Below are positions 42,679 through 53,735 of a DNA stretch of 60,323 bases, piece after piece. The notes below the pieces were generated by a model. It saw only the letters and a program-made list of their open reading frames with translations. It made no database searches and was not told where the DNA came from. Source of the DNA: Oceanobacillus senegalensis (GTDB lineage Bacteria > Bacillota > Bacilli > Bacillales > Amphibacillaceae). Location of the stretch: assembly GCF_900176885.1 (NCBI RefSeq), contig NZ_LT839648.1, positions 3,380,227 to 3,440,549 on the forward strand. Direction: 5' to 3'. Position numbers and translations under genes: made by a program. How positions within the stretch are numbered: the stretch's first letter is position 1; each line of letters begins with the position of its first letter.

Positions 42679-42945
42679 AAAAAAGGCGCCTCAGTGTAAT
42701 TTAATTACACAGAGACGCCTTTATGCGCGGTTCCACTCTGTTTGGGGATTTCTCCTCCCAACTTATGCTCTCTTAACGGTAGAGTACCGCTGTTATGTAC
42801 TAACCCTTTCCATAACAGACTCCGAGGGGCACTTCAAAAACAACGCTTAAAATCACTTCCAGCCAAGGTGACTCTCTCTGTATAAGCTAATTACTTTTTA
42901 CTTTCCCTCTTCAGCGTTCTCCTTCTTAAAACGATTGTATGGTTC
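42679..42945 (-). ncRNA. T-box riboswitch, cysteine-specific
   Basis: The T-box sequence AGAGTGGAACCGCG is at 42726-42739 (minus strand), with the UGGA bulge that pairs the tRNA acceptor end. The terminator stem with GGCGTCTC/GAGGCGCC and a T run follows at 42679-42722. Stem I (about 42810-42925) has the AGTCACC and GGCTGGAAGTG distal-loop blocks. The specifier in GAAGTGCCCC reads UGC (42829-42831), a cysteine codon. Uncharged tRNA-Cys would stop termination and switch on cysE-cysS. Confidence 0.92.
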
Positions 42946-42955
42946 TTTTGCTTAT

Positions 42956-42984
42956 ACTATATTACATTATCATTCAAATGTGAA
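42956..42984 (-). promoter_or_regulatory. SigA-type promoter of the T-box and cysE operon
   Basis: TTCACA (42979-42984) and TATAGT (42956-42961) are separated by 17 bases on the minus strand, just after the gltX stop. Confidence 0.65.
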
Positions 42985-42987
42985 TAA

Positions 42988-44457
42988 TTAAGCTCCTAAT
43001 TTTTTTAATAACGTATCGAGTCTTGACACAACTAATTCTTTACCTAATAATTCAATCGCCATTGGTAGTTCTGGTCCATGCATTTGTCCAGTTGTAGCAA
43101 CACGTATAGGCATAAATAGTTTTTTACCTCGATGCCCTGTTTCTTTTTGTGTTGCTTTAATTTGTGCTTTAATGGAATCCTTCGTAAAGTCATCCAAATG
43201 AATTAATTTATCCGTAAATACCTGTAAAACCTCTGAAACCTGTTCCCCTTCTAATACATCTTTAGAGGCTTCATCTAGTACCACTTCTTCTTTGAAAAAT
43301 AACTCCGTTAATTCCACAATCTCTTGTCCATAACGCAATTGTTCATGATATAGCTTAATAACATTCTCTGTCCATTCACGTGTATGTTCATCCATATCTT
43401 CCGGAACCCTGCCAGCTTCTATTAAGAATGGCATAGCTAGTTCAACAATTTTTTCAGAATCTGTCGCTTTAATATATTCGTTGTTCATCCATTTTAGCTT
43501 ATGTTGATCAAAAATAGCAGCAGAAGTAGACAGTCTCTCTGGATCAAAAATATTAATTAACGTTTTTTTATCAAATATTTCCTCTTCCCCAACAGGAGAC
43601 CATCCTAATAGAGAAATAAAATTGAATAACGCTTCTGGTAAATATCCTAGGTTATTATATTGCTCAATAAATTGTACAATATGGTTATCACGCTTACTTA
43701 ACTTTTTACGGTCTTCATTTAAAATAAGGGTCATATGTCCAAACTTAGGTGGCTCCCAGTCAAATGTATCATAAATCATCATCTGTTTAGGCGTATTAGA
43801 TATATGCTCTTCACCACGTAAGACATGGGAGATACCCATTAGATGGTCATCAATGGCAACTGCAAAATTATATGTTGGAATTCCGTTCTTTTTCACAATA
43901 ACCCAATCACCAAAATCGCTAGACTCAAATGTAATTTCCCCACGAACCATATCATTAAAGGTATATGTTTTATTTTCCGGAACTCGGAAGCGAATGCTTG
44001 GTTTACGACCTTCGTCTTCAAAAGCTTTACATTGATCCTCCGTTAGATCGCGATGTGCACCGGAGTATTTAGGAACCTGGCCATTTGCACGTTGTTCTTC
44101 TCTTTCCGCTTCTAGTTCTTCTTCTGTCATATAGCATTTATAAGCAAGACCTTTTTCTAACAGTTCATCAACATACTTTTGGTAAATTTCTAATCTCTCT
44201 GTTTGGCGATATGGACCATAATCTCCACCTATATCTGCACCTTCATCCCATTCAATACCAAGCCATTTTAGATATTTAAGCTGGCTTTCCTCTCCACCTT
44301 CGACATTTCTCTTCTCATCCGTATCCTCTATACGAATAATAAATTTCCCATCAAAGTGTTTAGCATATAAATAATTAAACAATGCTGTTCTAGCATTTCC
44401 AATATGTAAGTATCCAGTTGGGCTTGGAGCATATCGTACGCGAACATCATTTGCCAT
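42988..44457 (-). CDS. gltX: Glutamyl-tRNA synthetase
   Basis: GltX charges tRNA-Glu and, in species without GlnRS, also tRNA-Gln for amidation. The HIGH-like motif is [14 protein letters not shown] (about 11-24) and the KMSKS-like motif is KLSKRD (about 254-259). It has 489 residues. In B. subtilis ispD-ispF precede it; here a 504-base gap with a repeat takes their place. Confidence 0.97.
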   Translation of the reverse strand: MANDVRVRYAPSPTGYLHIGNARTALFNYLYAKHFDGKFIIRIEDTDEKRNVEGGEESQLKYLKWLGIEWDEGADIGGDYGPYRQTERLEIYQKYVDELLEKGLAYKCYMTEEELEAEREEQRANGQVPKYSGAHRDLTEDQCKAFEDEGRKPSIRFRVPENKTYTFNDMVRGEITFESSDFGDWVIVKKNGIPTYNFAVAIDDHLMGISHVLRGEEHISNTPKQMMIYDTFDWEPPKFGHMTLILNEDRKKLSKRDNHIVQFIEQYNNLGYLPEALFNFISLLGWSPVGEEEIFDKKTLINIFDPERLSTSAAIFDQHKLKWMNNEYIKATDSEKIVELAMPFLIEAGRVPEDMDEHTREWTENVIKLYHEQLRYGQEIVELTELFFKEEVVLDEASKDVLEGEQVSEVLQVFTDKLIHLDDFTKDSIKAQIKATQKETGHRGKKLFMPIRVATTGQMHGPELPMAIELLGKELVVSRLDTLLKKLGA

Positions 44458-44483
44458 GTTGCTATCCCCTTTCTCATAATTAA

Positions 44484-44667
44484 AATACCGCTACGGAAAT
44501 ACACTACACTTTCCGCGGGCAACTGTTGAGCCCTCCGAAACGCTAACGCAATGCAGGGTCTCACTGATGCCTCTCTTCTCGCAGGACAAGGAGCACCACA
44601 GAAGCGAAACATCATACACAGAAAATGCGGATGCATTTTCAAAGAGTCTCTGTATTTCCTACGCTGG
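44484..44667. repeat. Degenerate interspersed repeat upstream of gltX
   Basis: The element begins AATACCGCTACGGAAATACA (44484-44503) and ends TGTATTTCCTACGCTGG (44651-44667), so its ends are imperfect inverted repeats. Inside are TTTCCGCGGGC, GGGTCTCACTGATGC and TCGCAGGA blocks. It has no coding capacity. The first 20 bases occur again, inverted, at 37422-37441. The remaining gap (44668-44961) shows only the yacL terminator. Confidence 0.65.
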
Positions 44668-44898
44668 TTTTGCGTTTTGCATTATTTCAAATGGTTAAGC
44701 AGAAATCATCGGAGACTCAACAAGTCAATTTATGCATATTTTAGTTCAACTTTGTACTAAAAAACAACAAAATATACGAAAAGAGTCAAAGATTAGGAGT
44801 TAATGTTAATCCTAAAGAGAATAAGCCTTATCTACAAAGTTTTACTATATACTGAAATTTACTCAGGAACACCCTAATCTTAAAAGTACTTATTTGAA

Positions 44899-44933
44899 TT
44901 AAAAAGTGATAACATTTTTTGTTATCACTTTTT
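44899..44933 (-). terminator. Intrinsic terminator after yacL
   Basis: AAAAAGTGATAAC pairs with its complement around seven bases, with T runs on both strands, so it may work in both directions. Confidence 0.9.
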
Positions 44934-44961
44934 AATGTTTCCTCTATAAGTTATACCCTTT

Positions 44962-46062
44962 TTATAATGCTTTTTCAAGTAATTTTGGCTTTGCAAAAAT
45001 CATACGACCAGCTGATGTTTGTAAAACACTTGTAATTAAAACCTCAATTGTTTTACCAATATAATCTTTTCCTTCTTCCACAACAATCATTGTTCCATCA
45101 TCTAAGTACGCCACACCTTGATTCTGTTCCTTACCGTCCTTTATTACTTGCACAACAAGCTCCTCGCCAGGCAATACTACTGGTTTCACTGCATTTGCTA
45201 AGTCATTAATATTTAGTACACTTACGCCCTGAAGGTCACAAACCTTATTTAGATTAAAGTCATTTGTTACGATTACTCCGTTAATTACCTTAGCCAATTT
45301 AATTAATTTACTGTCGACTTCATGAATTTCTTCAAAATCACCTTCATAGATTTCTACATTGATAGGTAGCTCTTTTTGAATCCGATTTAACACATCCAAT
45401 CCACGACGACCACGATTTCTCTTTAGTGCATCAGATGAATCAGCAATATGCTGCAATTCACCAAGCACAAACTGAGGAATAACAATTGTACCTTCTAAGA
45501 AATTTGTTTGACAAATATCAGCAATTCGTCCATCAATAATAACACTAGTATCTAGTATTTTTACTCTTGGCTGGCTTGTTTCTGAATCCTCGTCATCAAT
45601 AGCTCTTCTTTTTTCTTTTTTCGTTGTTTTCAATAAGTTAACGAATTCATCTCTTCGCTTAAACCCAACTTGAAACCCGAAATATCCTAATAAAATCATT
45701 ATAAAGAGCGGTAATACTTGGGATACAATTTCAATATTAATATCTTGTAATGGCATGTTAATAAAGTAAGCAATAACTAAACCTAAAATCAAACCTAAAC
45801 TACCAAAGAATAAATCTACTGCCGGAATCTTAATCAGTGCATCTTCAATCCACCTTAGAAAGTCGACAATATATCCAGCTACCCAATAGGAAATTAGAAA
45901 GAAAATAATAGCACCTATTACCATGCCTAAATATGGGGACGCCACCCAACGTACATCTGTCAAATCTAATAAATGAATAATGTCAGGTACGTATAAAAAA
46001 CCGACTGTACCTCCAAGAATAACAAAAAATAGATTGACAATTATCTTTAACAATCCTTTCAC
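44962..46062 (-). CDS. yacL: PIN/TRAM domain membrane protein YacL
   Basis: Four membrane segments lie in the first 130 residues (about 5-27, 46-66, 82-103, 110-130). A PIN-like nuclease domain follows, with [15 protein letters not shown] (first Asp about 169) and [14 protein letters not shown] domain with [12 protein letters not shown] and [12 protein letters not shown] ends the protein at residue 366. The function is not established. It follows radA directly; disA, which lies between them in B. subtilis, is absent. Confidence 0.88.
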   Translation of the reverse strand: MKGLLKIIVNLFFVILGGTVGFLYVPDIIHLLDLTDVRWVASPYLGMVIGAIIFFLISYWVAGYIVDFLRWIEDALIKIPAVDLFFGSLGLILGLVIAYFINMPLQDINIEIVSQVLPLFIMILLGYFGFQVGFKRRDEFVNLLKTTKKEKRRAIDDEDSETSQPRVKILDTSVIIDGRIADICQTNFLEGTIVIPQFVLGELQHIADSSDALKRNRGRRGLDVLNRIQKELPINVEIYEGDFEEIHEVDSKLIKLAKVINGVIVTNDFNLNKVCDLQGVSVLNINDLANAVKPVVLPGEELVVQVIKDGKEQNQGVAYLDDGTMIVVEEGKDYIGKTIEVLITSVLQTSAGRMIFAKPKLLEKAL

Positions 46063-46214
46063 CTCCTAATATTTATTATTGCCGTTCATTCAATAAATAA
46101 CCCTAATAATTATAAAAATACCTATAATATCACTTAAATGATAGCACATAACCATTGAATATTCAATTTAGAAAGTTTTCAATTTTCTTATAAATGTTAT
46201 TTTTATTTAATAAA

Positions 46215-47588
46215 TTAATGTTCTACACCTATATTTAAAGCATCTTGAACTGTATCAATCCCAACCACCTCAATATCTGACGGCGGGGTCCATCCATCCA
46301 AGTTATTTTTAGGACAAATAACACGTTTGAACCCTAACTTAGCCGCTTCTTGAACACGTTGTTCAATCCGTGATACTCGCCTTATTTCACCAGTTAAACC
46401 AACTTCGCCTATAAATATATCATCCGGTTTGGTTGGTCGATTTCGGAAACTAGACGCTATACTAACTGCTATAGCTAAATCAATTGCAGGTTCATCTAAC
46501 TTTACACCACCAGCAACCTTAATATAAGCATCTTGATTTTGTAACATTAATCCTACACGTTTCTCTAGCACAGCCATTAATAATGGGACACGATTATGAT
46601 CTACTCCTGTAGCCATTCTTCGTGGATTACCGAAGCTTGTAGGTGAAATTAATGCTTGAATTTCCACAAGCACTGGTCTCGTCCCTTCCATAGATGCAAC
46701 AACCGTTGAACCTGCTGTTCCATGAGATCGCTCCTCTAAGAAGATTTCAGACGGGTTCATTACTTCCCGTAATCCTTCCTCCTTCATTTCAAATATACCC
46801 ATCTCATTTGTAGAACCAAAGCGGTTTTTAACACCACGCAATATGCGATATGTATGGTGCCGCTCACCTTCGAAATATAAAACTGCATCCACCATATGCT
46901 CAAGCATTCTAGGCCCCGCTATAGCGCCTTCCTTCGTTACGTGGCCTACAATAAAGATTGGGATATTATTTGTTTTAGCGAGTCGCATTAACTCACCTGT
47001 ACATTCACGAACCTGTGACACACTACCTGGAGCGCTCGTTACTTCTTCTTTAAAAATGGTCTGAATCGAGTCAATTACCACAAATGCCGGTTTAATTGTT
47101 TCTATTTGTCTACCGATATCAAATAAATTTGTCTCCGATAAAACATAAAGTAAATCTGTTTTTATTCCTAAACGATCAGCTCTCAATTTAGTTTGGCGTG
47201 TTGATTCCTCACCAGATACATAAAGTACCGGTAGCTCCTTTTTAGCTAATTGTGAGGAAATTTGTAAAAGCAATGTTGATTTTCCAATTCCAGGGTCTCC
47301 TCCAATTAACACAAGGGACCCCAGCACAATCCCACCACCAAGAACACGATTTACCTCCTGCATGCTTGTGGTGATCCTTGGTTCTTCCTGTGATTCTATC
47401 GCTGTTATACTTTCTGGTTTGCTTATTGTTTTAGACGATCCATTAAATATATGTTTTCCACGAACTGTTGATGCTTCTGTTTCTTCAATAAGTGTATTCC
47501 AACTATGACAGCCAGGACATTTCCCCATCCATTTAGCGGACTCATAGCCGCATTCTTGACATACAAATTTTGTCTTCCGTTTTGCCAA
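46215..47588 (-). CDS. radA: DNA repair protein RadA (Sms)
   Basis: RadA is a RecA-like helicase that drives branch migration during recombination. The zinc finger uses C10, C13, C24 and C27. Walker A is [10 protein letters not shown] (96-105), the RadA motif KNRFG is at 254-258, and a Lon-like domain ends the 457 residues. It is downstream of clpC; a hairpin in the gap may limit read-through. Confidence 0.96.
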   Translation of the reverse strand: MAKRKTKFVCQECGYESAKWMGKCPGCHSWNTLIEETEASTVRGKHIFNGSSKTISKPESITAIESQEEPRITTSMQEVNRVLGGGIVLGSLVLIGGDPGIGKSTLLLQISSQLAKKELPVLYVSGEESTRQTKLRADRLGIKTDLLYVLSETNLFDIGRQIETIKPAFVVIDSIQTIFKEEVTSAPGSVSQVRECTGELMRLAKTNNIPIFIVGHVTKEGAIAGPRMLEHMVDAVLYFEGERHHTYRILRGVKNRFGSTNEMGIFEMKEEGLREVMNPSEIFLEERSHGTAGSTVVASMEGTRPVLVEIQALISPTSFGNPRRMATGVDHNRVPLLMAVLEKRVGLMLQNQDAYIKVAGGVKLDEPAIDLAIAVSIASSFRNRPTKPDDIFIGEVGLTGEIRRVSRIEQRVQEAAKLGFKRVICPKNNLDGWTPPSDIEVVGIDTVQDALNIGVEH

Positions 47589-47702
47589 ATTAGCTCGTTC
47601 CCTTCCCTCTCTATTGTAACTTATTTGGTTCTAGTATAGGTTACAGATTCCTATCATTTAGACCAATACATACCGTATTTTTGCCACAAATGTATATTTA
47701 GG

Positions 47703-47732
47703 AAAAGCTAGAAGAATAATCTCTTCTAGCTT
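47703..47732 (-). terminator. Terminator-like hairpin between clpC and radA
   Basis: AAGCTAGAAGA pairs perfectly with its complement around six bases. The T run after it is short (TTTTCC on the minus strand), so termination is probably partial. Confidence 0.6.
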
Positions 47733-47751
47733 GATTTGTGAAATCTATACA

Positions 47752-50184
47752 TTATTTGGAAAGGATAATAAAATCACCTTTATTATTTAAACCTATTTTC
47801 ACTTTTTCACCTTGATTTACGGTTCCTTTTAATAATTCCTCAGACAGTAAGTCCTCTATATTCTTTTGGATGGATCTTCTTAATGGCCTTGCACCATATT
47901 CAGGGTCAAACCCTTCGTTTGCAATTTTTTCTATTGCTTTCTCAGTAAGGGTGAAATCAATTTCCTGCTCTTGTAATCGTTTCTGCAATTCTTCAACCAT
48001 TAGTGTAACAATGTCTTTCATATGCTTTCTCTCAAGAGAGTGGAAAACAATTGTCTCATCAATACGGTTCAAGAACTCAGGACGGAATGCCTTTTTCAAC
48101 GCACCCATTACTTTTGATTTCATGTCCTTATGATCCTGTTCAGCATCGTCCATTGTAAACCCTACATACTTATTACGTTTTAACTCACTTGCACCAACGT
48201 TGGACGTCATAATAATGATAGTATTTCTGAAATCAACCAAACGACCTTTAGAGTCCGTTAAACGTCCATCCTCTAACACTTGTAGTAAAATATTAAATAC
48301 TTCAGGATGGGCTTTCTCTATTTCATCTAAAAGCACTACAGAATAAGGCTTTCTCCGTACCTTTTCTGTAAGCTGGCCGCCTTCTTCATGACCTACATAT
48401 CCCGGTGGTGACCCAACAAGTCTGGAAGTAGCGTGTCGCTCCATATATTCGGACATATCTACACGAATCATAGCATTTTCATCAGCAAACATCACTTCTG
48501 CTAATGCCCTAGCTAATTCGGTTTTACCTACCCCTGTTGGCCCTAGGAAGATGAAGGAACCAATTGGTCTTTTTGGATCCTTTAATCCTGCACGTGCTCT
48601 TCGTATCGCCTTGGATATTGCATTAACCGCTTCTTCTTGTCCGATAACACGATTATGCAAGATAGTTTCCATGTTCAGCAGACGATCACTCTCATCCTTC
48701 GTCAATTTAGATACAGGTACACCAGTCCAATTCGATACAACACTAGCGATATCTTCCATCGTAACCTCGGAGTCCATTTGCCCTTGTTTTTCTTTCCATT
48801 CGTTTTTCGTTTTTTCTAATTCCTCGCGATAACGCTGTTCCGAGTCACGTAATGATGCTGCTTTTTCAAATTCCTGACTTTGAACAGCCGCATCCTTTTC
48901 TTTCCTTACCTCTTCCAACTTCTGCTCTAATTCTTTTAAATTTGGTGGAACCGTGTAAGAACGCAAGCGTACTTTGGATCCAGCCTCATCAATTAAGTCA
49001 ATTGCCTTATCTGGCAGAAAACGATCTGTAATATATCGATCAGAAAGTGTTGCCGCTGCTTCCACAGCCTCATCTGTGATAGTAACACGGTGATGCGCTT
49101 CATAACGGTCACGTAAGCCCTCAAGGATCTTGACCGTTTCCTCTACGGTTGGTTGATCCACTTGAATTGGCTGAAATCTACGCTCTAATGCAGCATCTTT
49201 TTCAATATACTTACGATACTCATCTAAAGTCGTTGCACCGATACATTGTAATTCACCACGTGATAAGGATGGTTTAAGAATGTTGGATGCATCAATAGCA
49301 CCTTCTGCTCCACCAGCGCCAATTAATGTATGAAGCTCATCAATGAAGAGAATAATATTACCTGCTTGGCGGATTTCCTCCATAACCTTTTTCAACCGGT
49401 CTTCAAATTCACCTCGGTATTTTGTCCCAGCTACTACTGTCCCCATATCAAGTGTCATGACACGCTTATCTCTTAACGTTTCAGGGATTTCATTATCTAC
49501 AATTTGTTGAGCTAGTCCTTCTGCAACAGCTGTTTTACCTACACCAGGCTCCCCGATTAAGACAGGATTATTTTTTGTTCTTCTACTAAGTACCTGAATA
49601 ACACGCTCTATTTCTTTAGAACGCCCTATAACCGGATCAATTTTTCCGTCTCTAGCACTTTGAGTTAAATCTCTTGCTAATGAATCAAGTGTTGGTGTAT
49701 TTGCATTAGATTGCTGGCCCCCTCTTCCTTGACGACCTGCTTGTGATTCATTACTACCTAGTAATTGAAGGACTTGCTGCCTTGCCTTATTGAGACTAAC
49801 CCCAAGGTTATTTAGTACCCTAGCTGCAACCCCTTCTCCTTCACGTATTAGACCAAGCAAAATATGTTCAGTACCCACATAAGAGTGCCCTAATTTTCTT
49901 GCCTCATCCTGGGATAACTCTACAACCTTTTTAGCACGTGGTGTATAGTGGATGGACTGCATTGGCTGTTTTCCAACACCAATTAACTTTTCTACCTCTT
50001 CTTGAATTTGACTAATCTCTAAGCCTAAAGACTGTAATGCCTTTGCAGCAATTCCTTCCCCTTCTCGAACAAGGCCTAAAAGAATATGCTCTGTGCCAAT
50101 ATTATTATGACCCAGACGAACAGCTTCTTCCTGGCTTAAAGCCAATACTTTTTGTGCTCTCTCAGTAAAACGTCCAAACATCAT
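47752..50184 (-). CDS. clpC: AAA+ unfoldase ClpC
   Basis: ClpC unfolds proteins for ClpP and recognises arginine phosphate marks made by McsB. Two Clp-N repeats (about 2-145) precede the first AAA+ domain, with Walker A GEPGVGKT (211-218). A coiled M-domain with a UVR-like segment (about 420-470) follows, then the second AAA+ domain with GPTGVGKT. It has 810 residues. It lies 13 bases after mcsB in the CtsR operon. Confidence 0.97.
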   Translation of the reverse strand: MMFGRFTERAQKVLALSQEEAVRLGHNNIGTEHILLGLVREGEGIAAKALQSLGLEISQIQEEVEKLIGVGKQPMQSIHYTPRAKKVVELSQDEARKLGHSYVGTEHILLGLIREGEGVAARVLNNLGVSLNKARQQVLQLLGSNESQAGRQGRGGQQSNANTPTLDSLARDLTQSARDGKIDPVIGRSKEIERVIQVLSRRTKNNPVLIGEPGVGKTAVAEGLAQQIVDNEIPETLRDKRVMTLDMGTVVAGTKYRGEFEDRLKKVMEEIRQAGNIILFIDELHTLIGAGGAEGAIDASNILKPSLSRGELQCIGATTLDEYRKYIEKDAALERRFQPIQVDQPTVEETVKILEGLRDRYEAHHRVTITDEAVEAAATLSDRYITDRFLPDKAIDLIDEAGSKVRLRSYTVPPNLKELEQKLEEVRKEKDAAVQSQEFEKAASLRDSEQRYREELEKTKNEWKEKQGQMDSEVTMEDIASVVSNWTGVPVSKLTKDESDRLLNMETILHNRVIGQEEAVNAISKAIRRARAGLKDPKRPIGSFIFLGPTGVGKTELARALAEVMFADENAMIRVDMSEYMERHATSRLVGSPPGYVGHEEGGQLTEKVRRKPYSVVLLDEIEKAHPEVFNILLQVLEDGRLTDSKGRLVDFRNTIIIMTSNVGASELKRNKYVGFTMDDAEQDHKDMKSKVMGALKKAFRPEFLNRIDETIVFHSLERKHMKDIVTLMVEELQKRLQEQEIDFTLTEKAIEKIANEGFDPEYGARPLRRSIQKNIEDLLSEELLKGTVNQGEKVKIGLNNKGDFIILSK

Positions 50185-50197
50185 AATTGCTTCCCTC

Positions 50198-51262
50198 CTA
50201 TTTCTCTAACTTTAATCGTTCACGGATGAGTGATGCCCTAAGTACATCACGTTCTTTTGGTGTTAGTGTTTTTTTTGCATAATGCTGTAAGAAACCAGGT
50301 TGTATGAGCACCATTAGTTCATTAAGTATGCTTCTTGATGTATCTTTAATGATACCTAAATCTATTCCTAATCGCACATTAGATATGCAACTGGATGCCT
50401 CTTTTGATTCGATAACTCTACTATACGCCAATACTCCATAGGAACGAAAAACTCGATCCTCCAATGCAATAGGGGATTCCCTCATAATCATATTTCTAGC
50501 TTCTCTTTCATGCTCTATTAATTGATTGACGACACTTTCTAAATCCTCTACTATGTCTTGTTCCGATTTACCAAGGGTTATCTGGTTAGATATTTGGAAT
50601 ATATTACCGAGCGCTTCACTACCTTCACCATAGATACCCCTAACAACTAATCCTAATTGATTAATTGCTGGCATCATTCGATTCATTTTCCTTGTCATTA
50701 CTAATGCAGGAAGATGCATCATAACAGAAGCTCGCATTCCCGTACCAACATTCGTTGGACACGTCGTTAAGTAACCTCTCTTTTCATCGAATGCATAGTT
50801 TACTTTTTCCTCGAGCCAATCATCTATTTCAAACACTTTTTCTAAAGCATAGCGTAACTGTAAACCAGGTAAATATAGTTGAATTCGTAAATGGTCTTCT
50901 TCATTCACCATAATCGATACTTGCTCATTTTCAGATATTAATGCTCCTGATTCATTTGTATGCTTTGTTAAATTTGGGCTAATTAAATGCTTCTCTACGA
51001 GGACTCTATTTTCAATGGAAGATAAATCCCTCATTGGTATAAATTCAAAATTATTGTAATGCTGAAAGGACTGGTTACCGAATTCTCTTTGGAAAAAATG
51101 ACGGAGTTCCTCCAGCTTTCCTTCCTCAGCAATTACTGGATATGGAACATCCGCAATATTTCTTGCTAGCCTAATTCTACTACTTAAAATAATGTCACTA
51201 TCTGGTCCTTCATCACGCATCCATGGACTAATTGCATCATTCATAAAATGTTCTAATGTCAT
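50198..51262 (-). CDS. mcsB: Protein-arginine kinase McsB
   Basis: McsB phosphorylates arginine residues and so marks proteins, CtsR included, for ClpCP. The phosphagen-kinase fold shows [13 protein letters not shown] near residue 25 and [20 protein letters not shown], which holds the reactive Cys. The C-terminal [15 protein letters not shown] is conserved. It has 354 residues. It overlaps mcsA by four bases. Confidence 0.96.
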   Translation of the reverse strand: MTLEHFMNDAISPWMRDEGPDSDIILSSRIRLARNIADVPYPVIAEEGKLEELRHFFQREFGNQSFQHYNNFEFIPMRDLSSIENRVLVEKHLISPNLTKHTNESGALISENEQVSIMVNEEDHLRIQLYLPGLQLRYALEKVFEIDDWLEEKVNYAFDEKRGYLTTCPTNVGTGMRASVMMHLPALVMTRKMNRMMPAINQLGLVVRGIYGEGSEALGNIFQISNQITLGKSEQDIVEDLESVVNQLIEHEREARNMIMRESPIALEDRVFRSYGVLAYSRVIESKEASSCISNVRLGIDLGIIKDTSRSILNELMVLIQPGFLQHYAKKTLTPKERDVLRASLIRERLKLEK

Positions 51263-51798
51263 GAATTATCACCTGTTTCTGACTTCCTAAGGATCTTTTC
51301 AAGTTCTTTTATTTTATCCCTAACCTCTGCAGCTTCCTCAAACTCCTCTTTTTCAATTAACTGTTGTAGTTCGACTCGATAGTTTTGTAGGCGCCGTTTC
51401 ATTTGTATATCATCACCAGCGCGCTTCGGTATTTTTCCAGAATGTTTCGTATTACCAGCATGAACCCTACGAAGTATTGGGTCTAGTTTATCTGAAAATG
51501 TATCATAACAAGTTGCACAACCAAACTTACCAACCTGTTTAAATTGGCTAAAGGTCATACCACACTGTGGACATTGTAAGTCTTTCACCTGTTGAAAAGG
51601 GGCACTTTCCATTTTAGAAGTATCGAAATTAAATAATCCAGTCAATAGATTATGGAGTGAATAACCATCCTCTGGATAGTTTACATAGCCCTTTTCCTTG
51701 GCACAAACTTCACAAACACGAATTTCGGTTTTTTTCCCGTTAACAACCTTTGTAAAATGGAGAGTTGCGGGACGTTCATGGCACTCTTGACATTCCAC
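51259..51798 (-). CDS. mcsA: McsB activator McsA (UVR domain, zinc fingers)
   Basis: McsA activates McsB and helps control CtsR. It has CxxC pairs [25 protein letters not shown] and CATCYDTF. The last 45 residues form a UVR motif ([21 protein letters not shown]). It has 179 residues. Confidence 0.95.
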   Translation of the reverse strand: MECQECHERPATLHFTKVVNGKKTEIRVCEVCAKEKGYVNYPEDGYSLHNLLTGLFNFDTSKMESAPFQQVKDLQCPQCGMTFSQFKQVGKFGCATCYDTFSDKLDPILRRVHAGNTKHSGKIPKRAGDDIQMKRRLQNYRVELQQLIEKEEFEEAAEVRDKIKELEKILRKSETGDNS

Positions 51799-51858
51799 TT
51801 GAGTTTCCCCCTTTATCTACGTAGTTACAATTTATTCCCTATCAGTTCAAAACTAAAA

Positions 51859-52320
51859 CTAAAAATACTTTAATTGCATTAACATAGAAGTTAAAATTCT
51901 AGATCGAATCTCATCCCTCAATGGTAAGTTAAATGCAAGAGTATTCCTATCAATAGCTCCTAACATAATTTTTGCTTCTCGCTCGGAAATAATTTTTTCC
52001 TCTTGCAATCGGTCTAAAATATCCGTAGCAGATCGCTGGGAGATAGCTGGATTAATCATTTCGATAATTTCATCTATTAGTTCTGTCTTGTCCTTATGTC
52101 GGACTTTCATGATACGGATATATCCTCCACCTCCGCGTTTACTTTCAACAATATAACCCTTTTCAAGTGTAAACCTCGTATTTATCACATAATTAATTTG
52201 TGATGGCACACATTGAAACTGATTTGCAATCTCACTACGTTTAATTTCAATTGCATTTTGCCCTTTTGATTGTAGGACCTTTTTCAAATATTGTTCAATT
52301 ATATCCGAGATGTTACTCAT
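51859..52320 (-). CDS. ctsR: Transcriptional repressor CtsR
   Basis: CtsR represses clp genes and its own operon and loses DNA at high temperature. The frame opens at 52416, but the known start MSNISDIIEQYLKKVL gives 153 residues from the ATG at 52320. The helix-turn-helix is IKRSEIANQFQCVPSQINYVI, and the heat-sensing glycine-rich loop is SKRGGGGYIRI. Its operator lies directly upstream. Confidence 0.95.
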   Translation of the reverse strand: MSNISDIIEQYLKKVLQSKGQNAIEIKRSEIANQFQCVPSQINYVINTRFTLEKGYIVESKRGGGGYIRIMKVRHKDKTELIDEIIEMINPAISQRSATDILDRLQEEKIISEREAKIMLGAIDRNTLAFNLPLRDEIRSRILTSMLMQLKYF

Positions 52321-52373
52321 AAAACCATCCCTTCTTCTTGCTGTATATGTCTTTTTAACAAATAAGGTGTATC

Positions 52374-52402
52374 TTTGACTTTGACTATCTTTGACTTTGA
52401 TT
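52374..52402 (-). promoter_or_regulatory. CtsR operator before ctsR-mcsA-mcsB-clpC
   Basis: Two AGTCAAA heptads on the minus strand are separated by three bases (52380-52396), as in the CtsR box. A further heptad (52374-52380) and a degenerate one (52396-52402) flank them, each sharing one base. The site lies just downstream of the -10 box, where it would block initiation. Confidence 0.9.
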
Positions 52403-52404
52403 TT

Positions 52405-52433
52405 ATTATACGCCATTAAATGGGAGATGAAAA
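52405..52433 (-). promoter_or_regulatory. SigA-type promoter of the CtsR operon
   Basis: A perfect TATAAT (52405-52410) is preceded by TTTTCA (52428-52433) with 17 bases between on the minus strand. Confidence 0.7.
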
Positions 52434-52510
52434 TACCTTTTATATATTTTAGACAAAAATAGTGGAAACAAAACCCAACTTTTATTTAATAAAAATATCC
52501 TAAAGCCAAT

Positions 52511-53209
52511 TTAGTAATTTAACTTGGAAATGCTTCTTATCCCCTCTAGTTTTGAAATTTCTCCATATAAATAAGCTAAATTTATCTTTCTATTCTTCTC
52601 CATTCTAATATAGACGACGCGAATATCGTTTTTATCAGAGGTTACTTCAATGCTTTTTATCCGTAAATGAGAATGTTCAAAGAGTTCAACCAAACGGTAT
52701 ACTTTTGTTTCTTCATTAAGCTTTATTTCTAACGTATGATAGTTTCTCGTTTTAGGAAACAACCTTTCAAAATTATTTAGTAATACAAGACTAACTAATA
52801 TAATTAAAGTTGCTAACAAAGCTGCACCGTACATTCCTAGTCCAACAATTAGTCCCAGTCCTGCAACTGTCCAAATCGAGGCAGCAGTAGTTAATCCTCG
52901 AATAGTTCCGCCATACACAATAATTGTACCTGCACCAAGAAAACCTATTCCACTTATAACATAAGACGGAATACGAGCAGGATCAAAGCGAACATTTTCA
53001 TAGGTATCAATAAGGGAGGTAAACCCATAAATCGACATTAACATCATTAGACAGGAACCAACACCTACTAATATATGTGTACGAAAACCTGCTGAATGAT
53101 TATTCAATTCTCTCTCAAAACCTATTAGTCCTGATAACACAAGAGCTATGAATAACCGTAATGAAATAACTGTAAAATCATCTCCAAATAATAGCTGTAT
53201 ATAATCCAT
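52511..53209 (-). CDS. MgtC/SapB family membrane protein
   Basis: The N-terminal 145 residues carry about five membrane segments with the MgtC signature LIGFERELNNHSAGFRTHILVGVGS and GFLGAGTII. A soluble domain of about 85 residues follows. It has 232 residues. MgtC proteins act in magnesium stress or ATPase control in pathogens; for this subgroup the role is not known. It is not at this position in B. subtilis. No magnesium riboswitch was recognised upstream. Confidence 0.88.
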   Translation of the reverse strand: MDYIQLLFGDDFTVISLRLFIALVLSGLIGFERELNNHSAGFRTHILVGVGSCLMMLMSIYGFTSLIDTYENVRFDPARIPSYVISGIGFLGAGTIIVYGGTIRGLTTAASIWTVAGLGLIVGLGMYGAALLATLIILVSLVLLNNFERLFPKTRNYHTLEIKLNEETKVYRLVELFEHSHLRIKSIEVTSDKNDIRVVYIRMEKNRKINLAYLYGEISKLEGIRSISKLNY

Positions 53210-53685
53210 ACATTTTACACCCCAATATTAAAAATAAAATGATGCTATAAATCATTTAAGTAAAATAGGTTATGTCTTAGAAATTATGCGAGAGTTATAT
53301 CTTTTATGATTTTTTTGACTGACTGGGAAAGGTAATTAAAAGCTTTTAATATAGTTATCAGTGGAAGAATTTATGATGTGAATCAAGGATGAAGTAGTTT
53401 TGATGTACTAAATGCTACTATTAATTTCGATAGAATAAAATCCCCTCTCTATGTCTAACCATTATATCACCTAGTAGTGGTACTTTCTATTAAGATAATG
53501 ATATGTATGGGAGGAATGATAAGCCAGAAGAAGTAGTAGTAAAAGTAAGCGTAGAGCAAATAGAGGAAGGTAGCCTGTTTTAAAAGCAAACTATTTTCCT
53601 GGGCTGTATTACTACCCCTTAATCTGCGATAGATTGTTTCATTCCAGAGTCACCTTTATAACATTTACACTTAAACGATTATTAT
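53210..53685. other. Non-coding stretch between mgtC-like gene and nagB
   Basis: I see no supported gene here. A plus-strand frame of 26 residues (53503-53583) lacks family resemblance and a well-placed ribosome site. The sequence is AT-rich and looks like decayed intergenic DNA. Confidence 0.5.
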
Positions 53686-53718
53686 CAAAAAAGGTTGCCC
53701 TAAACCTTACAGGCAACC
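53686..53718 (-). terminator. Intrinsic terminator after nagB
   Basis: GGTTGCC pairs with GGCAACC around a 12-base loop on the minus strand, followed by six T. Confidence 0.88.
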
Positions 53719-53735
53719 ACATTCATAAATGTTAT

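Noticed and set aside
44328..44642. Minus-strand frame of 104 residues across the repeat and the gltX start
   Set aside because: It overlaps the first codons of gltX in another frame and runs through the degenerate repeat.
53210..53500. Possible magnesium riboswitch before the mgtC-like gene
   Set aside because: None of the conserved M-box segments could be found.
53503..53583. Plus-strand frame of 26 residues starting MYGRNDKPEEVVVKV
   Set aside because: It is short, lacks a well-placed ribosome site and resembles no family I know; it may be a chance frame.
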